Assembly (NCBI GenBank): GCA_965247565.1
Contig: CBDFHF010000001.1
Coordinates: forward strand, 310,001-374,000
Origin: CBDFHF01 sp965247565
Lineage (GTDB): Bacteria; Pseudomonadota; Gammaproteobacteria; Methylococcales; Methylomonadaceae
Length of the DNA: 64,000 bases
Direction: 5' to 3'
A program made the translations under genes and the position numbers. This document shows positions 25,197 through 33,004 of this stretch, one piece after another (the stretch's first letter is position 1; the number at the start of each line of letters is the position of its first letter). The notes beneath the pieces are model-generated. The model was not told the DNA's origin, made no database searches, and saw only the letters and a program-made list of their open reading frames with translations.

Positions 25197-25346
25197 TTAC
25201 AGTATCCTTCGTCCCCGAATAACCCGAACCAAGATCACCACAATGGCGATGACCAAAAGAATATGAATGAACCCGCCCAGGGTGTACGCGGAAACTAAAC
25301 CCAGTATCCACAGCAGAATTAAGACGATCGCTAAAGTTTCAAGCAT
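25197..25346 (-). CDS. Lmo0937-type small membrane protein (49 residues)
   Basis: The minus strand encodes MLETLAIVLILLWILGLVSA, then YTLGGFIHILLVIAIVVILV and a basic tail RVIRGRRIL. AGGAG lies nine bases ahead of the ATG. Two hydrophobic segments joined by a GGF turn are characteristic of the lmo0937 family, found in many bacteria beside stress genes. Function unknown. Confidence 0.85.
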   Translation of the reverse strand: MLETLAIVLILLWILGLVSAYTLGGFIHILLVIAIVVILVRVIRGRRIL

Positions 25347-25424
25347 TGTTGCATCTCCTAAAAGAGGCCATCGTGTGATGGCATGATTCTATGCCTAGCA
25401 GTATCTTATAAAATGCTAGGCTCC

Positions 25425-25453
25425 AGAATCGGAAAAAATGCTTTTCCGATTCT
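25425..25453 (-). terminator. Hairpin terminator after the DUF1207 gene
   Basis: On the minus strand the arms AGAATCGGAAAA and TTTTCCGATTCT pair with a 5-nt loop, 12 bases after the DUF1207 stop. A second hairpin (GCCTAGCA...TGCTAGGC, 25393-25421) follows immediately. Confidence 0.7.
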
Positions 25454-25464
25454 TACCTGATGAC

Positions 25465-26586
25465 TTAGAAGTGGTAATGAGCCCCTAAGCCGATATATTC
25501 CACTTTGTCTTTGTAAAACTGCCCGCTCGGTGAAAAACCGTTGTAGTATTCAGCCAGAATTTGCAGCTTACGACCCAGTACTTGCAGGTTTTCGAACTCA
25601 ACCCCGGCTCTAGCGGAAATGTCAGTACTCCAGTTGTTTTCATCAAAATGCTTAATATCCGCCGCAATAATGGGCCGCAGCGATGCGAAATCCAGACGCC
25701 AAGGGCTTCGAAACTCAATGCCATATTGTGCTGACCAGATTTTGAGTGCAGAAGGTTCTTTATGAAACAAGCCGCCACCGCCACCATAGATACGCACGCC
25801 ATACGGAAATTCATAGGACAATTTTAAATCCGCACCTTCATAACTGAGGTTGACTCGTTCAAATTTAGAATTAGTGTTGCGTAGCAAGAATTCATCACCC
25901 AAGTGTGAGCTTTGATGATAAATACGGCCAAATGCGGAAAATTGTCCGGCACGAACACTGGAATAAAGGGAAGCGATAAAGTCGGTATTGACCAAATCAG
26001 ACGATGATGAGCCTAAGTTGAAGTCACTAAACACCCCGGCTTGCAGGCCGGTTTCCCATTGCGCCGTGGATAGGCCAAAGTTTCCGCGATAAATTGGAAT
26101 GGTTTCACCAAAGCTCACAGAGGCTATATCGCGACCATCGAAGTTATCATTTTGATAATTTCGGTAAGCCGCTGAAAAATGCGCCCAGCGTGGATCAGCT
26201 AATAAGGGTTTAAACAAATGTCCAGGTGGCAGCAGACCTTTGGGTAATAGGGTTGCAGACACGATTTCGGCATTCGGAGACTGAATAGGCTGGGTAGAGT
26301 CGGCTACGGTTCCCTGACTGCTGGTTTCAGAGGTCTGTACCGCTGTGACACCAGGAATTTCCGATAATAACTGTATCGCTTTGGCACGCTCCGCGTCTGC
26401 CAAGCCAGCTACCGGCAAGGTAATGATGCCATCGTGCACGGCTAATGACGGCATATCCAATTTTAAATTTTGTTTTAAAACGCCTGCCGCATAGCCGGTG
26501 ATATAAGCATCATCCTGAGCAGAGGCAGCCGCATAAACAGGCATAAGCATGACGCCCAATACCGCAGTTAATCTTAACTTAGTCAT
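25465..26586 (-). CDS. DUF1207 outer-membrane protein with N-terminal BON-like domain
   Basis: The 373-residue protein has a signal peptide (LRLTAVLGVMLMPVYAAASA). A BON-like segment (about 28-85: YITGYAAGVLKQNLKLD, VHDGIITLPVAGLADAERAKAIQLLSEIPGVTAV) leads into the DUF1207 beta-barrel region (FKPLLADPRWAHFSAAYRNYQ; ASVSFGETIPIYR) ending in GLGAHYHF with a terminal aromatic. The start codon shares a base with the stop of the BON lipoprotein gene (TAATG), so the two form an operon. A surface role is likely but not shown. Confidence 0.78.
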   Translation of the reverse strand: MTKLRLTAVLGVMLMPVYAAASAQDDAYITGYAAGVLKQNLKLDMPSLAVHDGIITLPVAGLADAERAKAIQLLSEIPGVTAVQTSETSSQGTVADSTQPIQSPNAEIVSATLLPKGLLPPGHLFKPLLADPRWAHFSAAYRNYQNDNFDGRDIASVSFGETIPIYRGNFGLSTAQWETGLQAGVFSDFNLGSSSSDLVNTDFIASLYSSVRAGQFSAFGRIYHQSSHLGDEFLLRNTNSKFERVNLSYEGADLKLSYEFPYGVRIYGGGGGLFHKEPSALKIWSAQYGIEFRSPWRLDFASLRPIIAADIKHFDENNWSTDISARAGVEFENLQVLGRKLQILAEYYNGFSPSGQFYKDKVEYIGLGAHYHF

Positions 26587-27206
26587 TATTGAGCACTCGA
26601 TGCGCTAGTGCTGACGACTAAGGTCGATTGCACGGATTTCACATGTTTCTGGGCACTAACCACTTCCATGACTCTGCCTAGGACGGGTTCTGAATCTACC
26701 GTGCCGCTTAATCTGACTACACCGTCAACCGTGGTGACTTCGATATGCGAGGCTTTAAAAACAGTGTCGGCGGCGATGACGGCTTTAACGGTCGCGGTAA
26801 TAGCGGAGTCGTCCAGGAACTCGCTGGCGCTTTTGGCTTTATCCAGCACTGCTTCTTTGACGCTTTCCACTTTATTTTCGGCGTTGTCGGTAGCTTGTTC
26901 CAGTTTCTTGCTGGCTTCATCCAGACTTGCTTTAGAAGCATCGGTAGACTCGTTAATCGAGTCTTTTGCTATATCCGCTTTCTGTTCAATGACTTCCTTT
27001 GCTGCTTCAATTTTGTTTTCTGCTTTTTCAGATAACAGTTCAATTTTTTTCTCAGCATGTTCCGAGGCTTTATCAATTTTTTGACCGGCTTTTTCAGCCG
27101 GGCCTTCTTGTTGACAACCTGCCAAACCAAGACTTGCAGAAAAACAGATCAGCATTAAAACCTTAAAGCTCAGTGTTTGTGGTAGATAGTTGTTGGTTAT
27201 TTTCAT
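26586..27206 (-). CDS. BON-domain lipoprotein with amphipathic repeat helix
   Basis: The start is set at 27206 (MKITNNYLPQTL) since AAGGAA precedes it and a lipoprotein signal follows directly (LMLICFSASLGLAGC). The 206 residues then hold about 11 imperfect 11-residue Ala/Lys/Glu repeats (AENKIEAAKEV, KADIAKDSINE, ASKKLEQATDNAENKVES) and end in a BON domain (DSAITATVKAVIAADTVFKASHIEVTTVDGVVRLSGTVDS). BON domains bind membranes or envelope ligands. An operator palindrome lies 126 bases upstream. Confidence 0.85.
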   Translation of the reverse strand: MKITNNYLPQTLSFKVLMLICFSASLGLAGCQQEGPAEKAGQKIDKASEHAEKKIELLSEKAENKIEAAKEVIEQKADIAKDSINESTDASKASLDEASKKLEQATDNAENKVESVKEAVLDKAKSASEFLDDSAITATVKAVIAADTVFKASHIEVTTVDGVVRLSGTVDSEPVLGRVMEVVSAQKHVKSVQSTLVVSTSASSAQ

Positions 27207-27331
27207 GAGTATTCCTTGGTGAATTGCGTAAATGCACGTTCGGTGACAAAAGTCGCCAACCGAAAAAACTATGAGTCGAGTACAGGCCTCGAAGCCCATG
27301 GTTATATTATGGGATAAGGTCGGATAGAGTC

Positions 27332-27347
27332 TGTGCGCTGTCGTACA
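27332..27347. promoter_or_regulatory. Crp/Fnr-type palindrome upstream of BON/DUF1207
   Basis: TGTGCGCTGTCGTACA lies 126 bases before the BON lipoprotein start and downstream of the ompA terminator, so it can only serve the leftward operon. Confidence 0.7.
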
Positions 27348-27446
27348 TAAGCGCCGCATTGCGGTTAAGTGAGTATTGTAGGAGCAGGCCATGCCTGCGA
27401 ATGGGGCAGATTTCCCCCGATAAATACCCGGCTCTTGGGCATAAAA

Positions 27447-27466
27447 AACCCGCTTTACAGCGGGTT
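27447..27466 (-). terminator. Rho-independent terminator of ompA
   Basis: On the minus strand AACCCGCT-GTAA-AGCGGGTT is followed by a run of T. It lies 29 bases after the ompA-like stop. Confidence 0.85.
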
Positions 27467-27494
27467 CAGGTTTATCTTACTAAGCCGCTTGGCT

Positions 27495-28544
27495 TTACTG
27501 TTCAATCCAGATCAATTCCACCCGGCGATTTTCGGATTTACCGGCTTCGGTGCTGTTATCAGCAATAGGTTGGCTTTCGCCGTAACCTCTGGAAATCAAA
27601 TGATTGGTGATACCTTTCGATTTCAAGTAACTCGCTACTGACTGTGAGCGACGTTGCGATAATTTCATGTTATGTCTAGTAGTGCCTTCACTGCTGGCAT
27701 GGCCTTGCACTTCAATATCGTTTTTCTGCGGATAAGTCATTAAGCTTTCGGCAACGCCATCCAGAACTTCTTTAGCGTTTAAAGTCAACTCAGCGGAATC
27801 GTATTGAAAATGCTGACCTCTTAAAATCAAGCGAACGGCACAGCCTTTGTCGTCAACGGTACTGCCTTTGATAGTGCCTAAACATTGGTCCAGGCAATCG
27901 TTAATGCCGTCCGCATCGGTATCTCTAGTAGAACAATCATCAATAGGCGCCAGTGCTGCAGCTAGCGGTGCTTCGTAGGGCGCTGCGGCTTTAGGCTTAT
28001 CGCCGAACGGAATCACAAAGCCGACGTTAACGGTCATATCATGAAATTCGTCGGTACCCGGTTGCACTTGGGCGTTCAAATTATTGTTGTAACGATAACG
28101 CACATCACTGCGGATTAGCAGATTGTCATGCAGTTCATAACTGAAACCTGCACCCGCTTCACCAAGAAAACCGGCCCCGCAATTGGCGGATGCACAACTG
28201 TTTTGCCCGCCTAAACCAATGACTGCATACGGTGAAAATTTTTCGCGCATAAAATAATACTGCACATCCGCAGTGCCGCCGGCCAAACTCCACGGCCCGT
28301 TAGTACCGCCAAATTGATCATAAAAACCTTTCAATTCCACATTAAAATGTTTATCAAGTATTTTGCCTACACCTAAACCACCGCCCCAGCCGTCACTGGC
28401 CTGGCGATCGCCACCAGTTCTGATAAATGTCGCAAAAGGTGCTACATACCAACGCGTATCCTGGATGGGTTCGTCAGCTTGAGCCAGAGGCAGCAAGGCT
28501 ACGCTCGTTAATGACGCAATAGTGAGTAATTTAGTTTTCAACAT
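27495..28544 (-). CDS. OmpA-family outer-membrane protein
   Basis: The start is set at 28544 (MLKTKLLTIASLTSVALLPLAQA), a clean signal peptide with AGGAAC upstream; the longer frame to 28613 would bury it. The 349 residues comprise an eight-strand-type barrel (about 25-190), a calcium-binding thrombospondin-3-like stretch (STRDTDADGINDCLDQC) and the OmpA C-terminal peptidoglycan-binding domain (NDIEVQGHASSEGTTRHNMKLSQRRSQSVASYLKSKGI; NRRVELIW). It anchors the outer membrane to the wall. The operator at 28738 and its own terminator mark it as a single-gene unit. Confidence 0.92.
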   Translation of the reverse strand: MLKTKLLTIASLTSVALLPLAQADEPIQDTRWYVAPFATFIRTGGDRQASDGWGGGLGVGKILDKHFNVELKGFYDQFGGTNGPWSLAGGTADVQYYFMREKFSPYAVIGLGGQNSCASANCGAGFLGEAGAGFSYELHDNLLIRSDVRYRYNNNLNAQVQPGTDEFHDMTVNVGFVIPFGDKPKAAAPYEAPLAAALAPIDDCSTRDTDADGINDCLDQCLGTIKGSTVDDKGCAVRLILRGQHFQYDSAELTLNAKEVLDGVAESLMTYPQKNDIEVQGHASSEGTTRHNMKLSQRRSQSVASYLKSKGITNHLISRGYGESQPIADNSTEAGKSENRRVELIWIEQ

Positions 28545-28737
28545 AAGTGTTCCTATCGATTTATGAAAAATAGACATACTGTTAAACACAGATGTCCTTA
28601 AATGAAAAAGCATTTTCGACTCAGTTAAACAGTCGCGTTGATTTCACCCTCACATAGGTGCTTAATTGAGTTGGCAACTACATGATTGTTGTTAATCAAG
28701 CTAATGTGTAGCTTATCTGCAACACACTCATCACGTC

Positions 28738-28753
28738 TGTTCGTTGCCGTACA
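28738..28753. promoter_or_regulatory. Crp/Fnr-type palindrome upstream of the ompA-like gene
   Basis: TGTTCGTTGCCGTACA lies 193 bases before the start codon. One base (T for R in the left half) departs from the consensus. Confidence 0.6.
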
Positions 28754-29035
28754 TAACAAATAGTCTGCAAGAATTTATAGAGGGAATCCCTTATGTCTAC
28801 TACGATAGGCTACATGCGAACGCCAGTGATTCATGTAAAGCAATCGCTTGTTTACTCGTACTGAGCAGGTCGAGACGGCATGAGCGGGTGATTTTCAGAC
28901 GTTCCTTTAAATGCGAATTTAAATCTAGCCCGTTCGCAGTGAGCTTAGTCGAACTGAAAGGGAGCTGTCCTTCGCTAAGTAGTCTCTCGACAGACTTAGG
29001 ACGAACGAAACTCCGATAGCGCTCTATATTCGCTT
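28754..29035. other. Intergenic stretch with REP-like inverted words
   Basis: A plus-strand frame exists here, but its translation has no recognisable features and no ribosome site. GAGCTTAGTCGAACTGAA (28939-28956) and CTCTCGACAGACTTAGGACG (28983-29002) resemble the halves of common TTCGAC-type extragenic palindromes. I would not call a gene. Confidence 0.35.
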
Positions 29036-30388
29036 TTAAGCCCCGGTTTTCTGCAGAGTCACAAATTCTTCGGCGGCTGTTGGGTGTATGCCTATCGTTG
29101 AGTCAAAAATCGTCTTGGTTGCACCGGCCCGAAGGGCAATCGCCATGCCCTGGATGATTTCAGGCGCATCGGCGCCGATCATGTATATCCCCAGGACCCG
29201 GTCGGTATTCGCATCAACGACCATTTTCATCAGCGTGCTTTCGTCGCTACAGGATAAGGTGTTTTTCATGGGTTTGAACCGGCTTTTATAAATTGCTATG
29301 TTCGGGTATTTCTCACGTGCCTCCGCCTCGGTTAAACCAACGCTACCGATACTGGGCCGGCAAAAAACAGCGGTGGGTACCTGGTCGTAATTAATAGGCG
29401 GCAGCTGCTTGGCATACAGTTGATTTACCAGCGCTATGCCTTCAGCTATGGCAACCGGGGTTAAGTTAAGGCGATTAGTGACATCACCCAGGGCATAGAT
29501 GGACGGCACATTGGTTTGGTAGTCGGCATTGACCTTGACTGCTGCTTCATCATCCAGTTCAACACCTACGGTTTCTAAGCCAAATCCACCTGAATTTGGT
29601 GTTCTGCCGGTGGCATACATCACCAAATCGGTGTTGAGCTTTTTTCCGTCTTTAAGGTTAACAACTAAGGCATCGTCTAAACGCTCTATGGCCGTGACAT
29701 CAGAATTGAACAGCACGGTAATGCCAATTTTGGTCATTTCCGCGCCCAGAACATCACATAGTTCCTCATCGAAACCGCTGAGCAGTTTCTTACCACGATG
29801 ACTTACCGTAGTGGCAACACCCAAACCATGCATAATGCCGGCAAATTCCACGGCAATGTAGCCGCCGCCGACGATCACAATCCGTTTAGGCAATCGCTCC
29901 AGAAAAAACATGTCATTTGAGGTGACGATATGTTGTTTGCCGGGTATGTCCGGCACAAAAGGCCGGCCGCCGGTAGCGATCACAATACGTTCAGCGCGGT
30001 ATTCTTTATCATTGACAGCGACGGTGTGTGCATCCAGCAAAGTTGCCTTACCATTGATAATAAAAGCGCCCGATTTTTGCAGTCGGACACGATAAACGCT
30101 TTGCAGCCGCTCTATCTCTTTATTCTTATTGGCGATCAACGTTGACCAGTTGAACACGGACTCAGCAACCGTCCAGCCAAAACCCGCCGCATCGGTAAAG
30201 TGATCCTGGTATTGCGATGCATAGACCAGTAGTTTTTTTGGTACGCAGCCGACATTGACGCAAGTGCCGCCCAAATAACGCTCTTCAACAATAGCCACCT
30301 TAACACCTTGCGCGGCGGCCAGATTGGCTACGCGCACTCCGCCGGAGCCAGCGCCGATCACCAACAACTCGTAGTCATATGCAGTCAT
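29036..30388 (-). CDS. gor: Glutathione-disulfide reductase
   Basis: The 450-residue flavoprotein shows the FAD motif VIGAGSGGVRVANLAA, the redox pair Cys43/Cys48 in GGTCVNVGCVPKK, the NADPH motif IVIVGGGYIAVEFAG followed by a basic SHRGKK patch, a second FAD motif SIYALGDVTN and the C-terminal active-site GIHPTAAEE. It regenerates reduced glutathione with NADPH. It lies 24 bases after the peroxiredoxin gene, so both act together in peroxide removal under the operator at 31017. Confidence 0.93.
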   Translation of the reverse strand: MTAYDYELLVIGAGSGGVRVANLAAAQGVKVAIVEERYLGGTCVNVGCVPKKLLVYASQYQDHFTDAAGFGWTVAESVFNWSTLIANKNKEIERLQSVYRVRLQKSGAFIINGKATLLDAHTVAVNDKEYRAERIVIATGGRPFVPDIPGKQHIVTSNDMFFLERLPKRIVIVGGGYIAVEFAGIMHGLGVATTVSHRGKKLLSGFDEELCDVLGAEMTKIGITVLFNSDVTAIERLDDALVVNLKDGKKLNTDLVMYATGRTPNSGGFGLETVGVELDDEAAVKVNADYQTNVPSIYALGDVTNRLNLTPVAIAEGIALVNQLYAKQLPPINYDQVPTAVFCRPSIGSVGLTEAEAREKYPNIAIYKSRFKPMKNTLSCSDESTLMKMVVDANTDRVLGIYMIGADAPEIIQGMAIALRAGATKTIFDSTIGIHPTAAEEFVTLQKTGA

Positions 30389-30412
30389 GCGCTGTGCTCG
30401 TTTATTAGTGGT

Positions 30413-30940
30413 TTATGTGGACTGTGTTAAAAAAGCCAACATAGTCTCGGCACTGCTCACTGAGAATGGATCGTCCGGGCAATTATCCATTTGCCCGGGT
30501 TCGCTGAATATTTTACTGATCTGCTTATTATCGACCAGCATGGCATAGCGCCACGAGCGACTGCCAAAGCCGACATTTTCTTTTTTGACCAGCATGCCCA
30601 GCGCCCTGGAAAAATCGCCATTGCCATCCGGCAGCATTTTTACATTGCTGATGGATAAATGCAGGCCCCATTGATACATCACAAATGCGTCATTGACGCT
30701 CAGACAATAAACTTCATCGATACCTTGATCGATAAATTCCTGGTATTTCATGACAAAACCCGGCAAATGCTTACTTGAACATGTTGGCGTATAAGCGCCA
30801 GGCAGGGCGAACAAAATAATCTTTTTTCCGGCAAAAATGTCCTCGCTGCTGATGTCCTGCCAGCGAAAAGGATTTTCGCCGCCGATACTTTCATCGCGAA
30901 CACGGGTTTTAAAAGTAACATCGGGTACTGTGGTAAGCAT
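30413..30940 (-). CDS. Prx5-type peroxiredoxin
   Basis: The 175-residue protein has the Prx5 active site LPGAYTPTCSSKHLPGF with the peroxidatic Cys54 and an Arg in SRSWRYAMLVDNK. There is no fused glutaredoxin domain, unlike many bacterial Prx5 hybrids; the adjacent gor suggests that it still uses glutathione. The gene leads the two-gene operon, with the palindrome 77 bases upstream. Confidence 0.9.
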   Translation of the reverse strand: MLTTVPDVTFKTRVRDESIGGENPFRWQDISSEDIFAGKKIILFALPGAYTPTCSSKHLPGFVMKYQEFIDQGIDEVYCLSVNDAFVMYQWGLHLSISNVKMLPDGNGDFSRALGMLVKKENVGFGSRSWRYAMLVDNKQISKIFSEPGQMDNCPDDPFSVSSAETMLAFLTQST

Positions 30941-31016
30941 GTCGAACTCCTTAAGGTTTATGGATTAGAAAACAGACTAGGCTTGTCGAACTTTATGGGG
31001 AAAAGAACTTAGCGTC

Positions 31017-31032
31017 GGTACGCTGACGTACA
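31017..31032. promoter_or_regulatory. Crp/Fnr-type palindrome upstream of peroxiredoxin/gor
   Basis: GGTACGCTGACGTACA lies 77 bases before the peroxiredoxin start. It shares the divergent promoter region with the site at 31075. Confidence 0.7.
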
Positions 31033-31074
31033 TTGGCCTTCCATAAGCCGATGACTCAAACTATCTGTTGCCGA

Positions 31075-31090
31075 TGTACGCTACCGCACC
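31075..31090. promoter_or_regulatory. Crp/Fnr-type palindrome upstream of the BON-yqjDEK cluster
   Basis: TGTACGCTACCGCACC lies 192 bases before the lipoprotein start at 31282. Between them is a strong ribosome site (GGGAGG) in front of a six-codon frame at 31185, which may be an unstructured leader. Confidence 0.68.
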
Positions 31091-31281
31091 GACTACCACT
31101 AAGTTTGCAGATAAAGTGTCTATAAGGTTTTAGCGCAACCCTATCCCACGCGTTGGTTTTATACCTAACTGGGAGGACTAACTCATGTTTTGGTTATCTT
31201 GTTAACAACAATATAAGCACTCAAACAGAGATTCAGCCATGAACGATTTTCTTGGCTTTTTATGTATTTCGGAGATTCCAA

Positions 31282-31596
31282 ATGAAACAATGTACTCGAT
31301 TTTTTTCTGCAGCTTTTTTGGCTGTAACTTTATTAACAGCAGCAGGTTGTGCATCGACAAAAACACAGGAGGCAACCGGGCAATATTTTGACGACAGCGT
31401 CATCACCAGCAAGATTAAAGCGGCCATATTGAATGAACCATCATTGAGCTCTGCGGAGATTAACGTAGAAACGTTCAAAGGCGTGGTGCAGTTAAGCGGC
31501 TTTATCAGATCCAATCGAGATGCAGATAAAGCGGTTGAGTTGGCAGGCACTGTCGGCGGCGTGAAATCTGTTAAAAACGACATGCGTCTTAAATAA
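31282..31596 (+). CDS. BON-domain lipoprotein
   Basis: The start is set at 31282 (MKQCTRFFSAAFLAVTLLTAAGC) because it begins the lipoprotein signal directly; a frame from 31252 adds nine unrelated residues. The 104 residues carry one BON domain (FDDSVITSKIKAAILNEPSLSSAEINVETFKGVVQLSGFIRSN). It starts a run of closely spaced envelope genes reaching 32941. Confidence 0.9.
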   Translation: MKQCTRFFSAAFLAVTLLTAAGCASTKTQEATGQYFDDSVITSKIKAAILNEPSLSSAEINVETFKGVVQLSGFIRSNRDADKAVELAGTVGGVKSVKNDMRLK

Positions 31597-31610
31597 ATCA
31601 GGAGATTATT

Positions 31611-31841
31611 ATGGAAACAGTAGACAAATTATCCAATTCCGCTCATGAAGCTTTCGATAAGATTGTGAGTGTCAGTAACCAAGCCAAAGAGGCCTTAGGC
31701 GAAACCGGTCAGGAATTGAAAAGCGCTGAGCAGAAATTGGTCAAGAATTGCCGTAGCTATGTGCATGACAATCCGCTCACTTCTTTAGGTATCGCCACCG
31801 CAGCGGGCTTCTTATTGAGCCGCCTGTTAAGTCGGCGTTAA
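31611..31841 (+). CDS. DUF883 (YqjD/ElaB-type) protein, first copy
   Basis: The 76-residue protein has an amphipathic N-terminal helix (ETVDKLSNSAHEAFDKIVSVSN) and a C-terminal membrane anchor (NPLTSLGIATAAGFLLSRLLSRR). Proteins of this type tether ribosomes to the inner membrane in stationary phase in E. coli. AGGAG precedes the ATG. A tandem copy follows. Confidence 0.88.
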   Translation: METVDKLSNSAHEAFDKIVSVSNQAKEALGETGQELKSAEQKLVKNCRSYVHDNPLTSLGIATAAGFLLSRLLSRR

Positions 31842-31903
31842 AACGGGCCACTATTATGAACAGTAACACCGTGAATGACGCAGCGCTCACAGACGGAGGC
31901 CGC

Positions 31904-32134
31904 ATGGAATCGATTGATAATATAGCGAATTCGGCACACGCAGCGGTCGATATGATTGCAGATGTGAGCAATCAGGCGGCGACCGTTTTAGGCGAAAAAA
32001 GCGAGCAATTGCAAAATGCCGAACAGCAATTACTGAGCAGTTGCCGTGACTATGTACATGAAAATCCCATCGCATCCCTGGGGATCGCGGCAGTGGCGGG
32101 TTTTGTACTTAGTCGGCTATTAAGTTGTCGATAA
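31904..32134 (+). CDS. DUF883 (YqjD/ElaB-type) protein, second copy
   Basis: The start is set at 31904 (MESIDNIANSAHAAVDMIAD) because GGAGG lies five bases upstream and it aligns with the first copy; an ATG at 31856 lacks a ribosome site. The 76 residues mirror the preceding protein (CRDYVHENPIASLGIAAVAGFVLSRLLS against CRSYVHDNPLTSLGIATAAGFLLSRLLS), showing a tandem duplication with divergence mainly in the first half. Confidence 0.85.
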   Translation: MESIDNIANSAHAAVDMIADVSNQAATVLGEKSEQLQNAEQQLLSSCRDYVHENPIASLGIAAVAGFVLSRLLSCR

Positions 32135-32147
32135 CCTTGTCTGGATC

Positions 32148-32576
32148 ATGAAAGCCAATGGATTCGAAGACGGGGCTACTGGGCAGAGTGATCCGCTGAG
32201 TAGTTCCGGTATACTGGATGATGCGCAGTCTTTGTGGCAAGAGCTTAGAGCCCTCAGTTTTGATCGTTTACAATTAGCGGCATTGGAAACTCAGCGAGCA
32301 GGGCGGAGCTTGGTTTCTATGTTGATTGCCGGAATTATCGCTGCTTGCTTGCTGGGCAGTGCTTGGTTAGGCTTACTGGCTACCGTCGTGCTGGTAATGA
32401 TTGAACATGGCCTGCCGGTCGGCAGCGCTATGTTGCTAGCGGTTGCGGCTAATTTACTGGCGGCACTGATTTTACTGGTGTTGATACGACGCAAAAGCCG
32501 GTTTCTAAAATTTCCTGCCACGCTTAACAGTCTCAAGCCTTTGCCGGCAGTTAATAAGGGATTAAAAAAATCATGA
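32148..32576 (+). CDS. YqjE-like inner-membrane protein (phage-holin superfamily 3-6)
   Basis: The 142-residue protein has a soluble helix (ALSFDRLQLAALETQRAGRS) and two membrane helices (VSMLIAGIIAACLLGSAWLGLLATVVLV; AMLLAVAANLLAALILLVLI). Order and size match YqjE in the yqjD-yqjE-yqjK cluster. Its stop overlaps the next start by 4 bases. Confidence 0.82.
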   Translation: MKANGFEDGATGQSDPLSSSGILDDAQSLWQELRALSFDRLQLAALETQRAGRSLVSMLIAGIIAACLLGSAWLGLLATVVLVMIEHGLPVGSAMLLAVAANLLAALILLVLIRRKSRFLKFPATLNSLKPLPAVNKGLKKS

Positions 32577-32941
32577 ATTCTTTAGAGCTTACCAAAACCG
32601 GCAAATCCAAAGTATTGCTTACTCAAATCGAAGCGACCGAATATCTAATACTGCAGCGCCGACGTCGCATAGATGCGCGTACCGTCATTCTGGTTAATAA
32701 AGTAAATAAGCGTATTGCCAATCCCACCACCTTACTGATGGCTATCGGAATTGGCTTTCTTATTGCGGAATTCACTAAGTGCGCAAATACCAAAGCAGTC
32801 GGTGCAACCGATAATCCAAGCACTAATGATAGCTCGCCACTTAAGATTGCTTTCAACCTGCTCATGTCAGCTCGAACCTTGTATATGGCTTTACCAGTAG
32901 CCTGGGTAATGAAAGCATCTCAAAAGCGCTCTCAGGTTTAA
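32573..32941 (+). CDS. YqjK-like membrane protein
   Basis: The 122-residue protein starts with an ATGA overlap, has a basic stretch (LQRRRRIDARTVILVNKVNKR) and two hydrophobic segments (PTTLLMAIGIGFLIAEF; LLMSARTLYMALPVAWV). It occupies the yqjK position and shares the basic-then-hydrophobic order, but similarity is loose. Confidence 0.65.
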   Translation: MNSLELTKTGKSKVLLTQIEATEYLILQRRRRIDARTVILVNKVNKRIANPTTLLMAIGIGFLIAEFTKCANTKAVGATDNPSTNDSSPLKIAFNLLMSARTLYMALPVAWVMKASQKRSQV

Positions 32942-33004
32942 ACTGAGATTTATTTAGTCGACAAAATCAGTTCACGATTTTTTACTTAAAAGTTTGCGTG
33001 CAAC

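Noticed and set aside
28744..29019. Open frame of 91 codons on the plus strand
   Set aside because: No ribosome site, no recognisable features, and it overlaps REP-like inverted words.
31185..31205. Six-codon frame with a strong ribosome site
   Set aside because: Too short to call as a gene; noted only as a possible leader.
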